Shown here: piece after piece, positions 43,421-51,348 of the stretch
How positions within the stretch are numbered: position 1 is the stretch's first letter
How the letters are laid out: every line of letters begins with the position of its first letter
DNA from: Ferrimonas kyonanensis DSM 18153
GTDB lineage: Bacteria; Pseudomonadota; Gammaproteobacteria; Enterobacterales; Shewanellaceae
DNA: 64,000 nt
NCBI RefSeq assembly: GCF_000425405.1
Contig: NZ_AUDJ01000001.1
Location: forward strand, 484,803 to 548,802
Reading direction: 5' to 3'
Position numbers and translations under genes: made by a program
Notes under the pieces: model-generated
What the model was told of the DNA's origin: nothing
The model's database searches: none
Seen by the model: the letters and a program-made list of their open reading frames with translations, nothing else

Positions 43421-44854
43421 TTAGTTGCCCTGGCACTGACTCTCGCTGAGGGTTTGCTCTGAGTCGCCACACTCGGTTTTATGGGTACCGTTGCGGTAGT
43501 TGGTTTGTCGCTGCCATTGGCCGTCGTTGTTATGACTGGTCATGATCTGGGACGGCTGCGACGGCTGATCGCTGAATTCGTTTCTCACTCGAGACCAGTG
43601 ATCCGCGCCGTGGCCTTGTTCGCTGTAGAAATCCGTGTCGATGGCATCGCGAACTGGACTCAGGTCTGCCGCGGTTACTGTATCGGTTACGCCAATCAGA
43701 TCGGTAAAGCCACTGTCGTTGCCCGGGTTATAGGTGTGTTCGGTGTAGCTGAGCAGGGCACCGTCCTGGTAGTTTTTGGTGACCAGGGCCTGAGTCACCT
43801 CGCCGACAACCTGAGCGGCGTTACAAGATGGCCAGTCCGCCACTTCGGCGTAGAGGGTATTGCGCACGCCGGAAGAGTCTGCCGTCAGGGTTTCGAGCCA
43901 CTCGCTGATGGCACAGTGATAGTTACTGGTGCCTTTCTCCAGGGTGAGAGTTTGCTCAATGTTGACGCCATCACGTTGGGTGGTCACCATGCTCTCTTTA
44001 TTATGAAGCTGCAATTTGGTTTCCAGATCCTCAGACATTACATGAGTGATGGAATTAAAGTTACCACTGGATGTTTGTACCATTTCATATCGGTACCATT
44101 GATCGTCGTAGTTATTATTGTGGCTGTCCCAAATGCCAAGGAAAAATTCTACCCAAGCCAGTTCAGCGTTGGGGTATTGTTTTAATAGCGCCACCGTCTG
44201 TTCATAGGATTTCTGCAGTCCGGGAACCAAGTCCTGGGCCAATTGATGCAGGGCGTCGTTGTTGCTGGCGATGTAATCACTGTACAACTCATCCACGGTG
44301 ACGTTGTAGCGGTTGGCCACCCGCCACTCCTGTTCCTGCAGCCGCTGGGCAATCTCTTCCCGCAGAGCCTGTTCTTTTAACAGGGAGTCACAGCTGAGTT
44401 CGCCACTTCGGTTGTCGGCCAACTCCTGTTCAACCTGGCTCCAGACCACGGAAGTCAGTGGCGTCAGGTTGAGCAGATCCTGATCGGTGCTCAGTGCGAA
44501 TTGCGGCGGGAATACCATGGAGTAGGCTTCTTCGATGGGGGTATCGGGAAAGTCGGAGTCGATGGCGCCGACGGGCACGTCGACCACCACGGGCACGTAC
44601 TGGGCGCATTGTTTGTAGATTTCGGGAACGGACAGATCGAACTCGCCCTGCGTCTCGGTGACGGCGCTGGGTTCGTTGCTGTCGAGCCGTTTGTTGAAGT
44701 TCAGGTCGAGAAAGACCGTGGCGCCGCTGATGTAACCATCAATGGCTTTGCCGCTGATACTCAGCGCCGGTGAAGCGCTTCCGCCACCGCCGCCGCACCC
44801 AGTTAAAGTGGCCGAAATTGCGCTTAATAGAAACAGTTTTGAACAAACTTTCAT
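43421..44854 (-). CDS. Large hypothetical lipoprotein (477 aa)
   Basis: The signal peptide has lipobox TLTGC followed by a pentaglycine linker (GGGGG). Then comes ISGKAIDGYISGATVFLDLNFNKRLDSNEPSA, the sequence of a carboxypeptidase-regulatory-like beta-sandwich with a Ca-binding-type loop, then a helical region (about 140-250) and a C-terminal beta-rich region with cysteine pairs (CAISEW...CNAAQ, CGDSEQTLSESQC). Lipoproteins of this layout are common in marine gammaproteobacteria and presumably bind or display something at the outer membrane. No enzyme motif is seen. The 539-base AT-rich region upstream separates it from the next gene. Confidence 0.75.
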   Translation of the reverse strand: MKVCSKLFLLSAISATLTGCGGGGGSASPALSISGKAIDGYISGATVFLDLNFNKRLDSNEPSAVTETQGEFDLSVPEIYKQCAQYVPVVVDVPVGAIDSDFPDTPIEEAYSMVFPPQFALSTDQDLLNLTPLTSVVWSQVEQELADNRSGELSCDSLLKEQALREEIAQRLQEQEWRVANRYNVTVDELYSDYIASNNDALHQLAQDLVPGLQKSYEQTVALLKQYPNAELAWVEFFLGIWDSHNNNYDDQWYRYEMVQTSSGNFNSITHVMSEDLETKLQLHNKESMVTTQRDGVNIEQTLTLEKGTSNYHCAISEWLETLTADSSGVRNTLYAEVADWPSCNAAQVVGEVTQALVTKNYQDGALLSYTEHTYNPGNDSGFTDLIGVTDTVTAADLSPVRDAIDTDFYSEQGHGADHWSRVRNEFSDQPSQPSQIMTSHNNDGQWQRQTNYRNGTHKTECGDSEQTLSESQCQGN

Positions 44855-45393
44855 TGAGCAGTACCTGGAATTGAAAATAAAATAATGTTGATATTATGTT
44901 GTGTGATTAAAAATCAATTTTAGCGTCATGGTTTAATGTTTTAATTGATTTTAGAAGCTCTAACGAGTTAATCGGTTAGACTTTAATATTGTTGTAAATA
45001 TTGTAATTTAGTGGCTGACAATAGGGTGTTGTAGTTTGTCGGTCAAGCAATTACGACGCTGTTTAGAGTTCTTGCTCATTATTAGGGTGTCCGCTTTTTA
45101 ACTGAGGTCAGTGCGGCAGGATGAGGGCGGCCTAGGACCACTGATATCCGCTGCCGTTGGTCAGTGCCGATCGCACCGATCAGCAGGTCATTCTTAAGGA
45201 GATTGGAAGTTACCCGGCCGCGCGCCGATTCACCTGGCTTTCATGGCCTTGGCTGTCGAGCTCGTATTTCTGAACTGCTCCTTAACTGGGCGATCGGTTT
45301 CGCAATTATTTGCCGATGTGAATTGAATTTTTTTTGTTCAATTGGCTCTAATCATTGTGAATAGCGCAGTTTAAGTCCGAAAAGGGGATCGAT
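44855..45393. other. AT-rich intergenic region of 539 bases
   Basis: The left part (44870-45080) is strongly AT-rich and should carry the promoter of the 477-aa lipoprotein gene. The right part contains the inverted pair TTAAGGAG (45194-45201) and CTCCTTAA (45278-45285) around a GC-rich block. An open frame at 45164-45364 has no convincing start or homology. No RNA gene, mobile element or attachment site is recognisable. Confidence 0.45.
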
Positions 45394-45933
45394 ATGAGAG
45401 TGTTTGCTTGGCTGATGGTGTTGGTCATGAGCCCTATGGTAAGCGCCGCCGACGGCGATGATCAGCAGTGGCCAACTCAAGATGGCCCGGTGACCGTGGT
45501 GTGGCAGAGCCCTGATGATTACCGAGACGTTCGAGCCAGTTCCGGCCGTCAGGATCGGTATGAGAACCATGTCTTCGCGACTCTGGGCAAGGAGTTTCAG
45601 AAGCGTCTGCAGCCGACTCTGGCGGAAGGGGAAACCCTGACCATTGTGGTTACCGACCTGGATCTGGCCGGCGATGTGCGGCCCTCATTCGGTGCCACTG
45701 CCAACGACATTCGCGTGGTCAAAAGCATCTACCCGCCGGGCATTAGCTTTCAGTGGACGCTGAACGATCGCGACGGCAAAGCGATCGCCTCGGATACGGT
45801 GGAGATTCGGGAGCTCAATTTCGAGAACACCGCATCCAGGATGCGGTACCAGAGCGAGGCCCTGCATTATGAATTGCGGATGATAGAGCGCTGGGTCGAC
45901 AACGACCTGCCTGAGACCCTGGCCAGTCGTTGA
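45394..45933 (+). CDS. DUF3016 periplasmic protein (179 aa)
   Basis: The product has a signal peptide (MRVFAWLMVLVMSPMVSAA) and the DUF3016 signature: a PVTVVWQSPDDYRDVRAS start, FQKRLQPTLAEGETLTIVVTDLDLAGD, SIYPPGISFQWTL and MRYQSEALHYELRMIERWV. The length is typical. DUF3016 is a short periplasmic family in Shewanella and relatives whose role is unknown. AAAAGGGGA upstream serves as ribosome-binding site. It is ended by its own terminator. Confidence 0.88.
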   Translation: MRVFAWLMVLVMSPMVSAADGDDQQWPTQDGPVTVVWQSPDDYRDVRASSGRQDRYENHVFATLGKEFQKRLQPTLAEGETLTIVVTDLDLAGDVRPSFGATANDIRVVKSIYPPGISFQWTLNDRDGKAIASDTVEIRELNFENTASRMRYQSEALHYELRMIERWVDNDLPETLASR

Positions 45934-45957
45934 TAGCTGGAACCGTCGCACACCCTC

Positions 45958-45984
45958 AGCCGGAGTCAGACTCCGGCTTTTTTG
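45958..45984 (+). terminator. Intrinsic terminator of the DUF3016 gene
   Basis: AGCCGGAG (45958-45965) and CTCCGGCT (45971-45978) form a stem with a five-base loop, followed by TTTTTT. Its arms closely resemble those of the sdaC-sdaA hairpin. Confidence 0.9.
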
Positions 45985-46002
45985 TTGCTGCGGCTGTTGG
46001 GT

Positions 46003-46311
46003 TTAGGCTTTCAGGCTCTGCTTGAACTGAGCCAGGGTGCTGAGCAGCAGCTCCAGTTTTTTCACCAGTGGCGGCAGTTGTTGCGCCGACGGGGCCGCTT
46101 CAAAGACGTCGAATTCGCCGACAATCTCCTCCAGGTAGGGCATAAACCGAGTGGCATCGGCTTTAAAGCCCTGCTCGGCAGTAAAAATGCGTTTAAACTT
46201 TCCGTGGCCATCCTGTTGCAGCTTGTCCAGATGAGCGTCGGCATCCACTACCTGACGGTAGGCTTGCTGGAAGCTGGCTTTAAACTGGGCAATGACATTG
46301 GTGTACGGCAT
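46003..46311 (-). CDS. Small helical hypothetical protein (102 aa)
   Basis: The product starts MPYTNVIAQFKASFQQAYRQVVDADAHLDKL and continues as mostly amphipathic helix, ending LELLLSTLAQFKQSLKA. No signal, membrane segment or known motif is seen. A start at 46311 is used because GAGG precedes it and upstream in-frame sequence is proline/arginine-rich noise. It lies head-to-head with the TraB/GumN gene and 25 bases beyond the DUF3016 terminator. Function unknown. Confidence 0.62.
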   Translation of the reverse strand: MPYTNVIAQFKASFQQAYRQVVDADAHLDKLQQDGHGKFKRIFTAEQGFKADATRFMPYLEEIVGEFDVFEAAPSAQQLPPLVKKLELLLSTLAQFKQSLKA

Positions 46312-46492
46312 CGGGGGCCTCTGTAATTGGTGGAAATACATAAAGGGTGTCTGAGGTTGATTATCCAGTGAAATCGAAGTAAATGAAACCGTTTTGAGGC
46401 GGCTTCGGGCTGGTCTCGGGCGCACGGATAGTGCGATAGTGGCAGCGGCGGCCCCTTTGGCTGTCGACAACGTATAGAGAATGGGAGACGTG

Positions 46493-47335
46493 ATGAAGCG
46501 GTTGCTGGGAGCGATATGGGCAGTCTGTGTGGCAGCGGCGGCGGTGGCGGCGCCAACGGACAAGCCGCCTTTTTTTCTGGTCAGTGGTGAACAGGGGCAG
46601 GCGTGGTTGCTGGGGTCGGTACACGTGGGGCAGCCGAATTTCTATCCCTTTGCCGAGGTGATCGAGCAAGCGTTTGCCGAGTCTGCGGTGCTGGCGCTGG
46701 AAGCCGATACCAATGATCCTCAGCTGCCGCAAAAGTTGCAGCCTTACCTGTTTGCCAAGCAGCCGTTACCGGCGCCATTGGCCAGTAAACTGAGCCAGTT
46801 TTGTCAGAGCCGGGCGATGCAATGCGATCCCGCTCTGGCGCCGTGGATCCTCAGTTCACAGTTACTGATGGCGGAGATGGCCAACTCCGGTTTCCATTCG
46901 GATCAGGGCGTCGAGCACTATTTTTCCAATCGTCTGGGCAGCAAGAGCCTGTGGGAACTGGAAGGGATGGCGTTGCAGTTGCGGGTGTTCGATGGTCTGT
47001 CCACAGACACTCAGCATGCCATGCTGGAGGGGGCGATGGAGCCCATGGACGTCGATGAGCTGATACAGGCCTGGCGCAGTGGCGATCAGAAAACCCTGGC
47101 GCGATTGACCTACGACGATATGGCCCAGGAGCCGGAAGCCTGGCAGGCGTTGATGGTGAACCGAAATCAGGGCATGGCCCGCACTCTGATTGATTGGCTG
47201 ACTCAGGACGATCGTTTGTTTGTGGTGGTCGGAGCCGGTCATCTGGTCGGGGAGCAGAGTATTCCGGCTCTATTGAAACAGCAGGGACTGACGGTCACCA
47301 ACTGCTGGCAGCAGGCCTGCGTGGCCACCGATTAA
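46493..47335 (+). CDS. TraB/GumN family protein (280 aa)
   Basis: A signal peptide (MKRLLGAIWAVCVAAAAVA) is followed by PPFFLVSGEQGQAWLLGSVHVG, with the GSVHVG motif of TraB/GumN proteins, then a helical middle and VVGAGHLVGEQSIPALLKQQG at the C-terminus (second family motif, GxGHLxG). The fold is related to erythromycin-esterase/TIKI-type proteases using conserved His/Glu residues, and a peptidase role in the envelope has been proposed for some members. ATG at 46493 follows GGGAG. Stop codons of this gene and the convergent hydrolase gene overlap by four bases. Confidence 0.85.
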   Translation: MKRLLGAIWAVCVAAAAVAAPTDKPPFFLVSGEQGQAWLLGSVHVGQPNFYPFAEVIEQAFAESAVLALEADTNDPQLPQKLQPYLFAKQPLPAPLASKLSQFCQSRAMQCDPALAPWILSSQLLMAEMANSGFHSDQGVEHYFSNRLGSKSLWELEGMALQLRVFDGLSTDTQHAMLEGAMEPMDVDELIQAWRSGDQKTLARLTYDDMAQEPEAWQALMVNRNQGMARTLIDWLTQDDRLFVVVGAGHLVGEQSIPALLKQQGLTVTNCWQQACVATD

Positions 47336-47868
47336 GCGGTGATTGTCTCCTGAATCCAGCGCCAGCCTGCTTCGGCGGCCTGTGAGTCGTAGTTGGGGCT
47401 GCGCGGGTTCATAAAGCCGTGACCGGCGGTGCTGATGTGTACCGAGGCGGGCCAGGCCAGCGCGGTGTCTTTGTCACCGAGGTCGTCCTGACACAGCAGC
47501 AGATGGCTGGTTACCGGCAGCGGTTGCTGCGGAAGTTCGCGGCCATAGATCAGCAGTACCCGTTGTACCTGAGGGAAGGTGCGGCGTTGCAGCAGTTGTG
47601 CAATGGCATTGGCGCCGGCGCTGAACCCCAGCAGGGTTACCGGCTCGGAATGGTCTTCCAGCCAGGCTTCCAGTTTGTCGACGTAGCCCGGCTTGCTGCA
47701 GCGGCACAGGAAATAGTCGTGGGCCTGCTGCTCGTCGGCAAAGGCAAACGGCTGGCCGGCATAGGGGTCCAGAAGCTGACAGTCGCCGGCCACGTCGTTG
47801 AGCCGCTCAAGGCTGGCTGTCAAAGTAGAGTGTTGGCCCCAGATATCGGTGACCCAAAGCAGAGACAT
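47332..47868 (-). CDS. Dienelactone-hydrolase-like alpha/beta hydrolase (178 aa)
   Basis: The nucleophile elbow GFSAGA places Ser83 at the catalytic position; LCQDDLGDKD and TAGHGFMN supply the likely aspartate and histidine. The protein is shorter than usual dienelactone hydrolases (about 230 residues) but the triad is complete. It has no signal peptide, so it is cytosolic. AGGACACC lies upstream of ATG 47868. Substrate unknown. Confidence 0.8.
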   Translation of the reverse strand: MSLLWVTDIWGQHSTLTASLERLNDVAGDCQLLDPYAGQPFAFADEQQAHDYFLCRCSKPGYVDKLEAWLEDHSEPVTLLGFSAGANAIAQLLQRRTFPQVQRVLLIYGRELPQQPLPVTSHLLLCQDDLGDKDTALAWPASVHISTAGHGFMNPRSPNYDSQAAEAGWRWIQETITA

Positions 47869-47948
47869 GCGGTGTCCTCCAAGGTGTGTTGCCGCGATTG
47901 TACAAGAAAATGGCCACAGCGGGGATTCGGCGTTCGCCGCTGCGGCAC

Positions 47949-48962
47949 TCAGTTCAGTTGCAGGTCGATGGGGGTCTTGCTGGTTCGTCCGCCGACTTCC
48001 CGCACCAGCCTGGGCACCAGAAACCCGGGCAGGGCATCGAGCATCTCGGCCATCAGTTGCCGTGCCCGGCTTTGGGCCAGGTCGTAGTGGGCGGCGCCGT
48101 CCACCTTGTCCAGCAGGTGCAAATAGTAAGGCAGGATGCCGGCGGCAAACAGGGATTCGCTCAGCGCAACCTGGGCGGCGACCGTATCGTTGATCCCTTT
48201 CAGCAGCACCGATTGATTCAGCAGGGTTACCCCGGCCTGCTGCAGGGGCTTAAGCCGGTTGGTCAGCGCCTCGCCGATCTCATTGGCATGATTGATGTGC
48301 AGTACCAGCACCGCCTTCAGGCGGGTGCCTGCCAGCAATTCAGTCAGTTGGGGAGTCAGGCGGGCGGGAATCACCACCGGCAACCGGCTGTGGATTCGCA
48401 GCCGGGTCAAGTTGGGGTTGGCTTGCAACCGCCGAACCAGCCGGGCCAGATGATCGTCTTTGGCCATCAACGGGTCGCCACCGGACAGGATCACCTCATT
48501 GAGATTGGTGTCCTGCTGCAGATATGCCAGGGCCTGATCCAGGGCCTGGCCGCCAAGCTGATTGTCCTGATAAGGAAAATGACGCCGAAAACAGTAACGG
48601 CAGTTTACCGCACAGCCGCCTTTGAGCATCAACAGCGCTCGGCTGCGGTACTTGTGCAGGATGCCGGGCACCGCCGCCTGTTGCTCCTGCAGCGGGTCGG
48701 GGCTGAATCCGGGGACGGTGTCGAACTCTTCGGACTGAGGCAGCACCTGCAGCAACAGTGGATCGCGGGGATTTCCCGGTTCCATGGCGGCCACAAAAGG
48801 GCGCGGTACCCGCATAGGAAACAGGCGCCGGGCGGCGATATGTTGCTCAAAATCAGCGGGGTCGAGATCCAGTGCCTGAAGCAGAAGTTTGGGATCTGTG
48901 TACGCTTGTGCCAACTCCTGTTGCCAGCAATCGTGCAAATTTAGGGGATTTCGGGTTATCAT
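47949..48962 (-). CDS. epmB: EF-P lysine 2,3-aminomutase EpmB
   Basis: This radical-SAM enzyme converts alpha-lysine to beta-lysine for attachment to elongation factor P. The [4Fe-4S]-binding motif CAVNCRYC is at residues 117-124 (C117, C121, C124), followed by [18 protein letters not shown] and [12 protein letters not shown], all of the lysine-2,3-aminomutase type. At 337 residues it matches EpmB rather than the longer clostridial enzyme. It is divergent from efp with 41 bases between the start codons. Confidence 0.96.
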   Translation of the reverse strand: MITRNPLNLHDCWQQELAQAYTDPKLLLQALDLDPADFEQHIAARRLFPMRVPRPFVAAMEPGNPRDPLLLQVLPQSEEFDTVPGFSPDPLQEQQAAVPGILHKYRSRALLMLKGGCAVNCRYCFRRHFPYQDNQLGGQALDQALAYLQQDTNLNEVILSGGDPLMAKDDHLARLVRRLQANPNLTRLRIHSRLPVVIPARLTPQLTELLAGTRLKAVLVLHINHANEIGEALTNRLKPLQQAGVTLLNQSVLLKGINDTVAAQVALSESLFAAGILPYYLHLLDKVDGAAHYDLAQSRARQLMAEMLDALPGFLVPRLVREVGGRTSKTPIDLQLN

Positions 48963-49003
48963 TTACCGTTAGACGTCAAAACGACCTGTTGGAAGAGAAA
49001 ATA

Positions 49004-49576
49004 ATGGCTTCTTACTCAACGAACGAATTTCGCTCCGGCCTTAAGATAATGCTGGATGGCGAGCCGTGCAACATCATTGAGAACGAGTTTGTAAAACCGG
49101 GTAAGGGCCAAGCCTTTAACCGGGTGAAAATTCGCAAATTACTGTCTGGCAAAGTCCTGGAGAAAACCTTCAAGTCTGGTGAATCCGTGACCGCAGCCGA
49201 CGTAATGGATCATGAACTGGCCTACCTGTACAACGATGGCGAGTTCTGGCACTTCATGAACAACGACACTTTTGAGCAGGTTGCGGCGGACGCGAAAGCG
49301 GTAGCCGATGCGGAAAAGTGGCTGGTTGAGCAGGATGTGTGCACCATTACCGTGTGGGACGATAACCCGATTGTGGTGACTCCGCCTAACTTCGTTAGCC
49401 TGGAAGTCACCGAGACCGATCCGGGTCTTAAGGGTGACACTCAGGGAACCGGCGGCAAGCCTGCTACCCTGGCCACCGGCGCTGTCGTGCGCGTGCCGCT
49501 GTTCATTCAGATTGGCGAAGTGGTGAAAGTGGACACCCGTACCGGCGAATACGTCGAGCGCGTTCGCACCAAGTAA
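49004..49576 (+). CDS. efp: Elongation factor P
   Basis: The 190-residue factor rescues ribosomes stalled on polyproline. The modification site Lys34 lies in [12 protein letters not shown], the loop that receives beta-lysine from EpmA. ATG at 49004 gives the standard N-terminus [21 protein letters not shown]. It lies between epmB (divergent) and epmA (downstream), so all EF-P modification genes except the hydroxylase epmC are here. It is ended by a terminator before the lipoprotein gene. Confidence 0.98.
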   Translation: MASYSTNEFRSGLKIMLDGEPCNIIENEFVKPGKGQAFNRVKIRKLLSGKVLEKTFKSGESVTAADVMDHELAYLYNDGEFWHFMNNDTFEQVAADAKAVADAEKWLVEQDVCTITVWDDNPIVVTPPNFVSLEVTETDPGLKGDTQGTGGKPATLATGAVVRVPLFIQIGEVVKVDTRTGEYVERVRTK

Positions 49577-49600
49577 CGCCGTGGTGCCAACCAGATCAGA

Positions 49601-49625
49601 AGCGGGCTCAGGCCCGCTTTTTTTG
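49601..49625 (+). terminator. Intrinsic terminator of efp
   Basis: AGCGGGC (49601-49607) and GCCCGCT (49612-49618) form a seven-base-pair stem with a TCAG loop, followed by eight T residues. Confidence 0.92.
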
Positions 49626-49639
49626 TTGTGGAGAGTGAG

Positions 49640-49903
49640 ATGAGATTTCCATATTTACTGTTGTTGCTAGTGGCTGGGTGCCAGGCACCGATGACGCCGG
49701 AGCAGGCGGAGCTCCACCAGGCCCGCATGGCCAGACAGAGCGCCATCGAACAGCAAGCGCCTAAAATCTCAACCGGCCAGGGGCAACGCGAGGCCTTGGG
49801 GGCAGAGTGCGAGGCGACCGATGGCAGTCGTTGTGTGATCTGGGGAGAGTTGCCGGTGGGATCCGGCTGTCGTTGTGACGGCAAAGAGGGGATGGTGCGA
49901 TGA
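49640..49903 (+). CDS. Small hypothetical lipoprotein between efp and epmA (87 aa)
   Basis: The product starts [14 protein letters not shown] with a lipobox, the lipidated cysteine being C14. The mature part is Gln/Ala/Glu-rich with [12 protein letters not shown], then a cysteine-containing region [15 protein letters not shown] and [11 protein letters not shown], so four cysteines that could form two disulfides. ATG at 49640 has GGAGAG upstream. Its stop overlaps the epmA start (ATGA), so epmA translation depends on it. I know no function; its place inside the EF-P cluster is curious for an envelope lipoprotein. Confidence 0.75.
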   Translation: MRFPYLLLLLVAGCQAPMTPEQAELHQARMARQSAIEQQAPKISTGQGQREALGAECEATDGSRCVIWGELPVGSGCRCDGKEGMVR

Positions 49904-50865
49904 GCTGGCAACCCAGTGCCGAGATTCGAATGCTGAAACGGCGCAGCAGCCTAATGGCCACCATTCGTGGCTTTTTTGAGTCCAGGGGCGTGCTGGAGGT
50001 GGAGACCCCGGCCCTGTCTCAGGCAGCGGTAACCGACGTGCACCTGCACAGCTTCAATACCCACTTTGTCGGCCCGGGAATGGCTGACGGTGTGGATCTG
50101 TATCTGGTGACGTCGCCGGAGTTTCATATGAAGCGCCTGCTGGCAGCGGGCAGCGGCCCTATCTTTCAGCTGGGTAAAAGTTTCCGTAATGAAGAGGCCG
50201 GCCGGTTTCATAACCCCGAGTTCACCATGTTGGAGTGGTACCGGCCCGGTTTTGATCATCACCGTTTGATGGATGAGATGGCGGCGTTGCTAGAGTTGGT
50301 GCTGGGCACGGCCAGTGCCGATCGCCTTACCTACCAACAAGCGTTCCTGGATCACGTCGGGGTCGATCCGCTGCAACGGGATTTGGCGGCGCTGCGTCAC
50401 TGTTGTCATCAGCATGGCCTGGGGGATCTGGCTGAGCAGGAGCAGGAGGTGGACACCTTGCTGCAACTGCTGTTTTCGGTGGTGGTTGAGCCGGCTATCG
50501 GTCAGCAGCATCCGTGTTTCGTATACGATTTCCCTGCCTCACAAGCGGCGCTGGCCCGCATCAGCCAGCAAGATCCCAGGGTGGCGGAGCGGTTCGAGGT
50601 GTACTTCAAGGGCGTTGAGCTGGCCAACGGTTTTCATGAACTCAGCGACGGTGATGAGCAACTGGCTCGGTTTGAGCGGGATAATGCCTATCGCAGTCAG
50701 CATGGCTTGCCGATCCGTCCTATCGATATGCACCTTATCGAGGCGTTGCGGGCTGGCTTCCCCGATTGCGCCGGCGTGGCATTGGGGATCGATCGGCTGG
50801 TGATGTTGGCGTTGCAGGCCGAACACATTGATCAGGTGATCGCCTTCCCTGTCATCAAGGCGTAA
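49900..50865 (+). CDS. epmA: EF-P lysine ligase EpmA (GenX/PoxA/YjeA)
   Basis: This 321-residue class II lysyl-tRNA-synthetase paralogue lacks the anticodon-binding domain and transfers beta-lysine to Lys34 of EF-P. Class II motifs are seen: motif 1 in [16 protein letters not shown], motif 2 in [27 protein letters not shown], and motif 3 in [12 protein letters not shown]. It is translated from an ATGA overlap with the small lipoprotein gene and completes the epmB/efp/epmA set. Confidence 0.97.
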   Translation: MSWQPSAEIRMLKRRSSLMATIRGFFESRGVLEVETPALSQAAVTDVHLHSFNTHFVGPGMADGVDLYLVTSPEFHMKRLLAAGSGPIFQLGKSFRNEEAGRFHNPEFTMLEWYRPGFDHHRLMDEMAALLELVLGTASADRLTYQQAFLDHVGVDPLQRDLAALRHCCHQHGLGDLAEQEQEVDTLLQLLFSVVVEPAIGQQHPCFVYDFPASQAALARISQQDPRVAERFEVYFKGVELANGFHELSDGDEQLARFERDNAYRSQHGLPIRPIDMHLIEALRAGFPDCAGVALGIDRLVMLALQAEHIDQVIAFPVIKA

Positions 50866-50918
50866 CCTGTTGACGGATAATGAGTAACACTTGTTTACGT
50901 TTTTTGCCCGCCTGGGTT

Positions 50919-50954
50919 AAAGGAATGTATCTTGCTGCCGGACGGGATTCCTTT
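50919..50954. promoter_or_regulatory. Inverted repeat upstream of the metal-uptake module
   Basis: AAAGGAAT (50919-50926) and ATTCCTTT (50947-50954) are perfect inverted repeats 20 bases apart, 36 bases before the first gene of the module. It does not match the Zur consensus (GAAATGTTATANTATAACATTTC) that I looked for, so the regulator is unknown. Confidence 0.4.
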
Positions 50955-50989
50955 TACCATTAGCGGTGAATTCGATTTTAGTGGATAGC

Positions 50990-51268
50990 ATGAGTTACAG
51001 GACGACTCTGACAAAACTGATGATGCTTTGGGTACTGGTGCTGTCACTGGTTGGCCCGGCTCATGCTGTCCAGCATTTCGATCACCACAAGGATCTGGTT
51101 AACTGCGCCTGGTGTTTCCACGGTGATCAACACGGAAAGTCCCTGACGCCATCGCTGCCAACTTTGCCTGTAGTTTCCGGTATCGATTGGGTCCAAGACA
51201 CCGATGTTGACGCTCCGGTTCTGGCACCGCGTCGCTGCAGCCAGATTCGCGCCCCCCCGCAGGCCTAA
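50990..51268 (+). CDS. Small His/Cys-containing secreted protein heading the metal module (92 aa)
   Basis: The product has a signal peptide (MSYRTTLTKLMMLWVLVLSLVGPAHA) and then HFDHHKDLVNCAWCFHGDQHG, a cluster of histidines and a CxxC, typical of short DUF2946-like proteins found beside copper and zinc transporters. A second cysteine lies near the C-terminus (RRCSQ). ATG at 50990 has a weak ribosome-binding site; an upstream in-frame GTG is less likely. An 8-base inverted repeat (AAAGGAAT / ATTCCTTT, 50919-50954) lies in its promoter region. It probably binds a metal ion in the periplasm for the downstream transporter. Confidence 0.7.
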   Translation: MSYRTTLTKLMMLWVLVLSLVGPAHAVQHFDHHKDLVNCAWCFHGDQHGKSLTPSLPTLPVVSGIDWVQDTDVDAPVLAPRRCSQIRAPPQA

Positions 51269-51315
51269 GTTCCACCTCGCCATAAATTCCAAATAATTTT
51301 TATCGCCCCCCCCCC
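51252..51315. repeat. Two homopolymeric C tracts (7 and 10 bases)
   Basis: Seven C residues (51252-51258) lie in the last codons of the 92-aa protein gene, and ten C residues (51306-51315) lie in the 80-base gap before the outer-membrane protein gene, inside a potential GC hairpin (CGCCC...GGGCG). Such tracts are prone to slipped-strand mispairing. Confidence 0.85.
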
Positions 51316-51348
51316 GTGGGCGAGGCTTAGTGCAACTTAGGATAAAAA

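Noticed and set aside
45164..45364. 66-codon frame in the AT-rich gap before the DUF3016 gene
   Set aside because: An AAGGAGA stretch precedes an internal TTG, but the translated sequence has no signal, helix pattern or family resemblance.
50870..50990. Zur box upstream of the metal module
   Set aside because: I searched by eye for the GAAATGTTATA-type palindrome and found no convincing match; only an unrelated inverted repeat is present.
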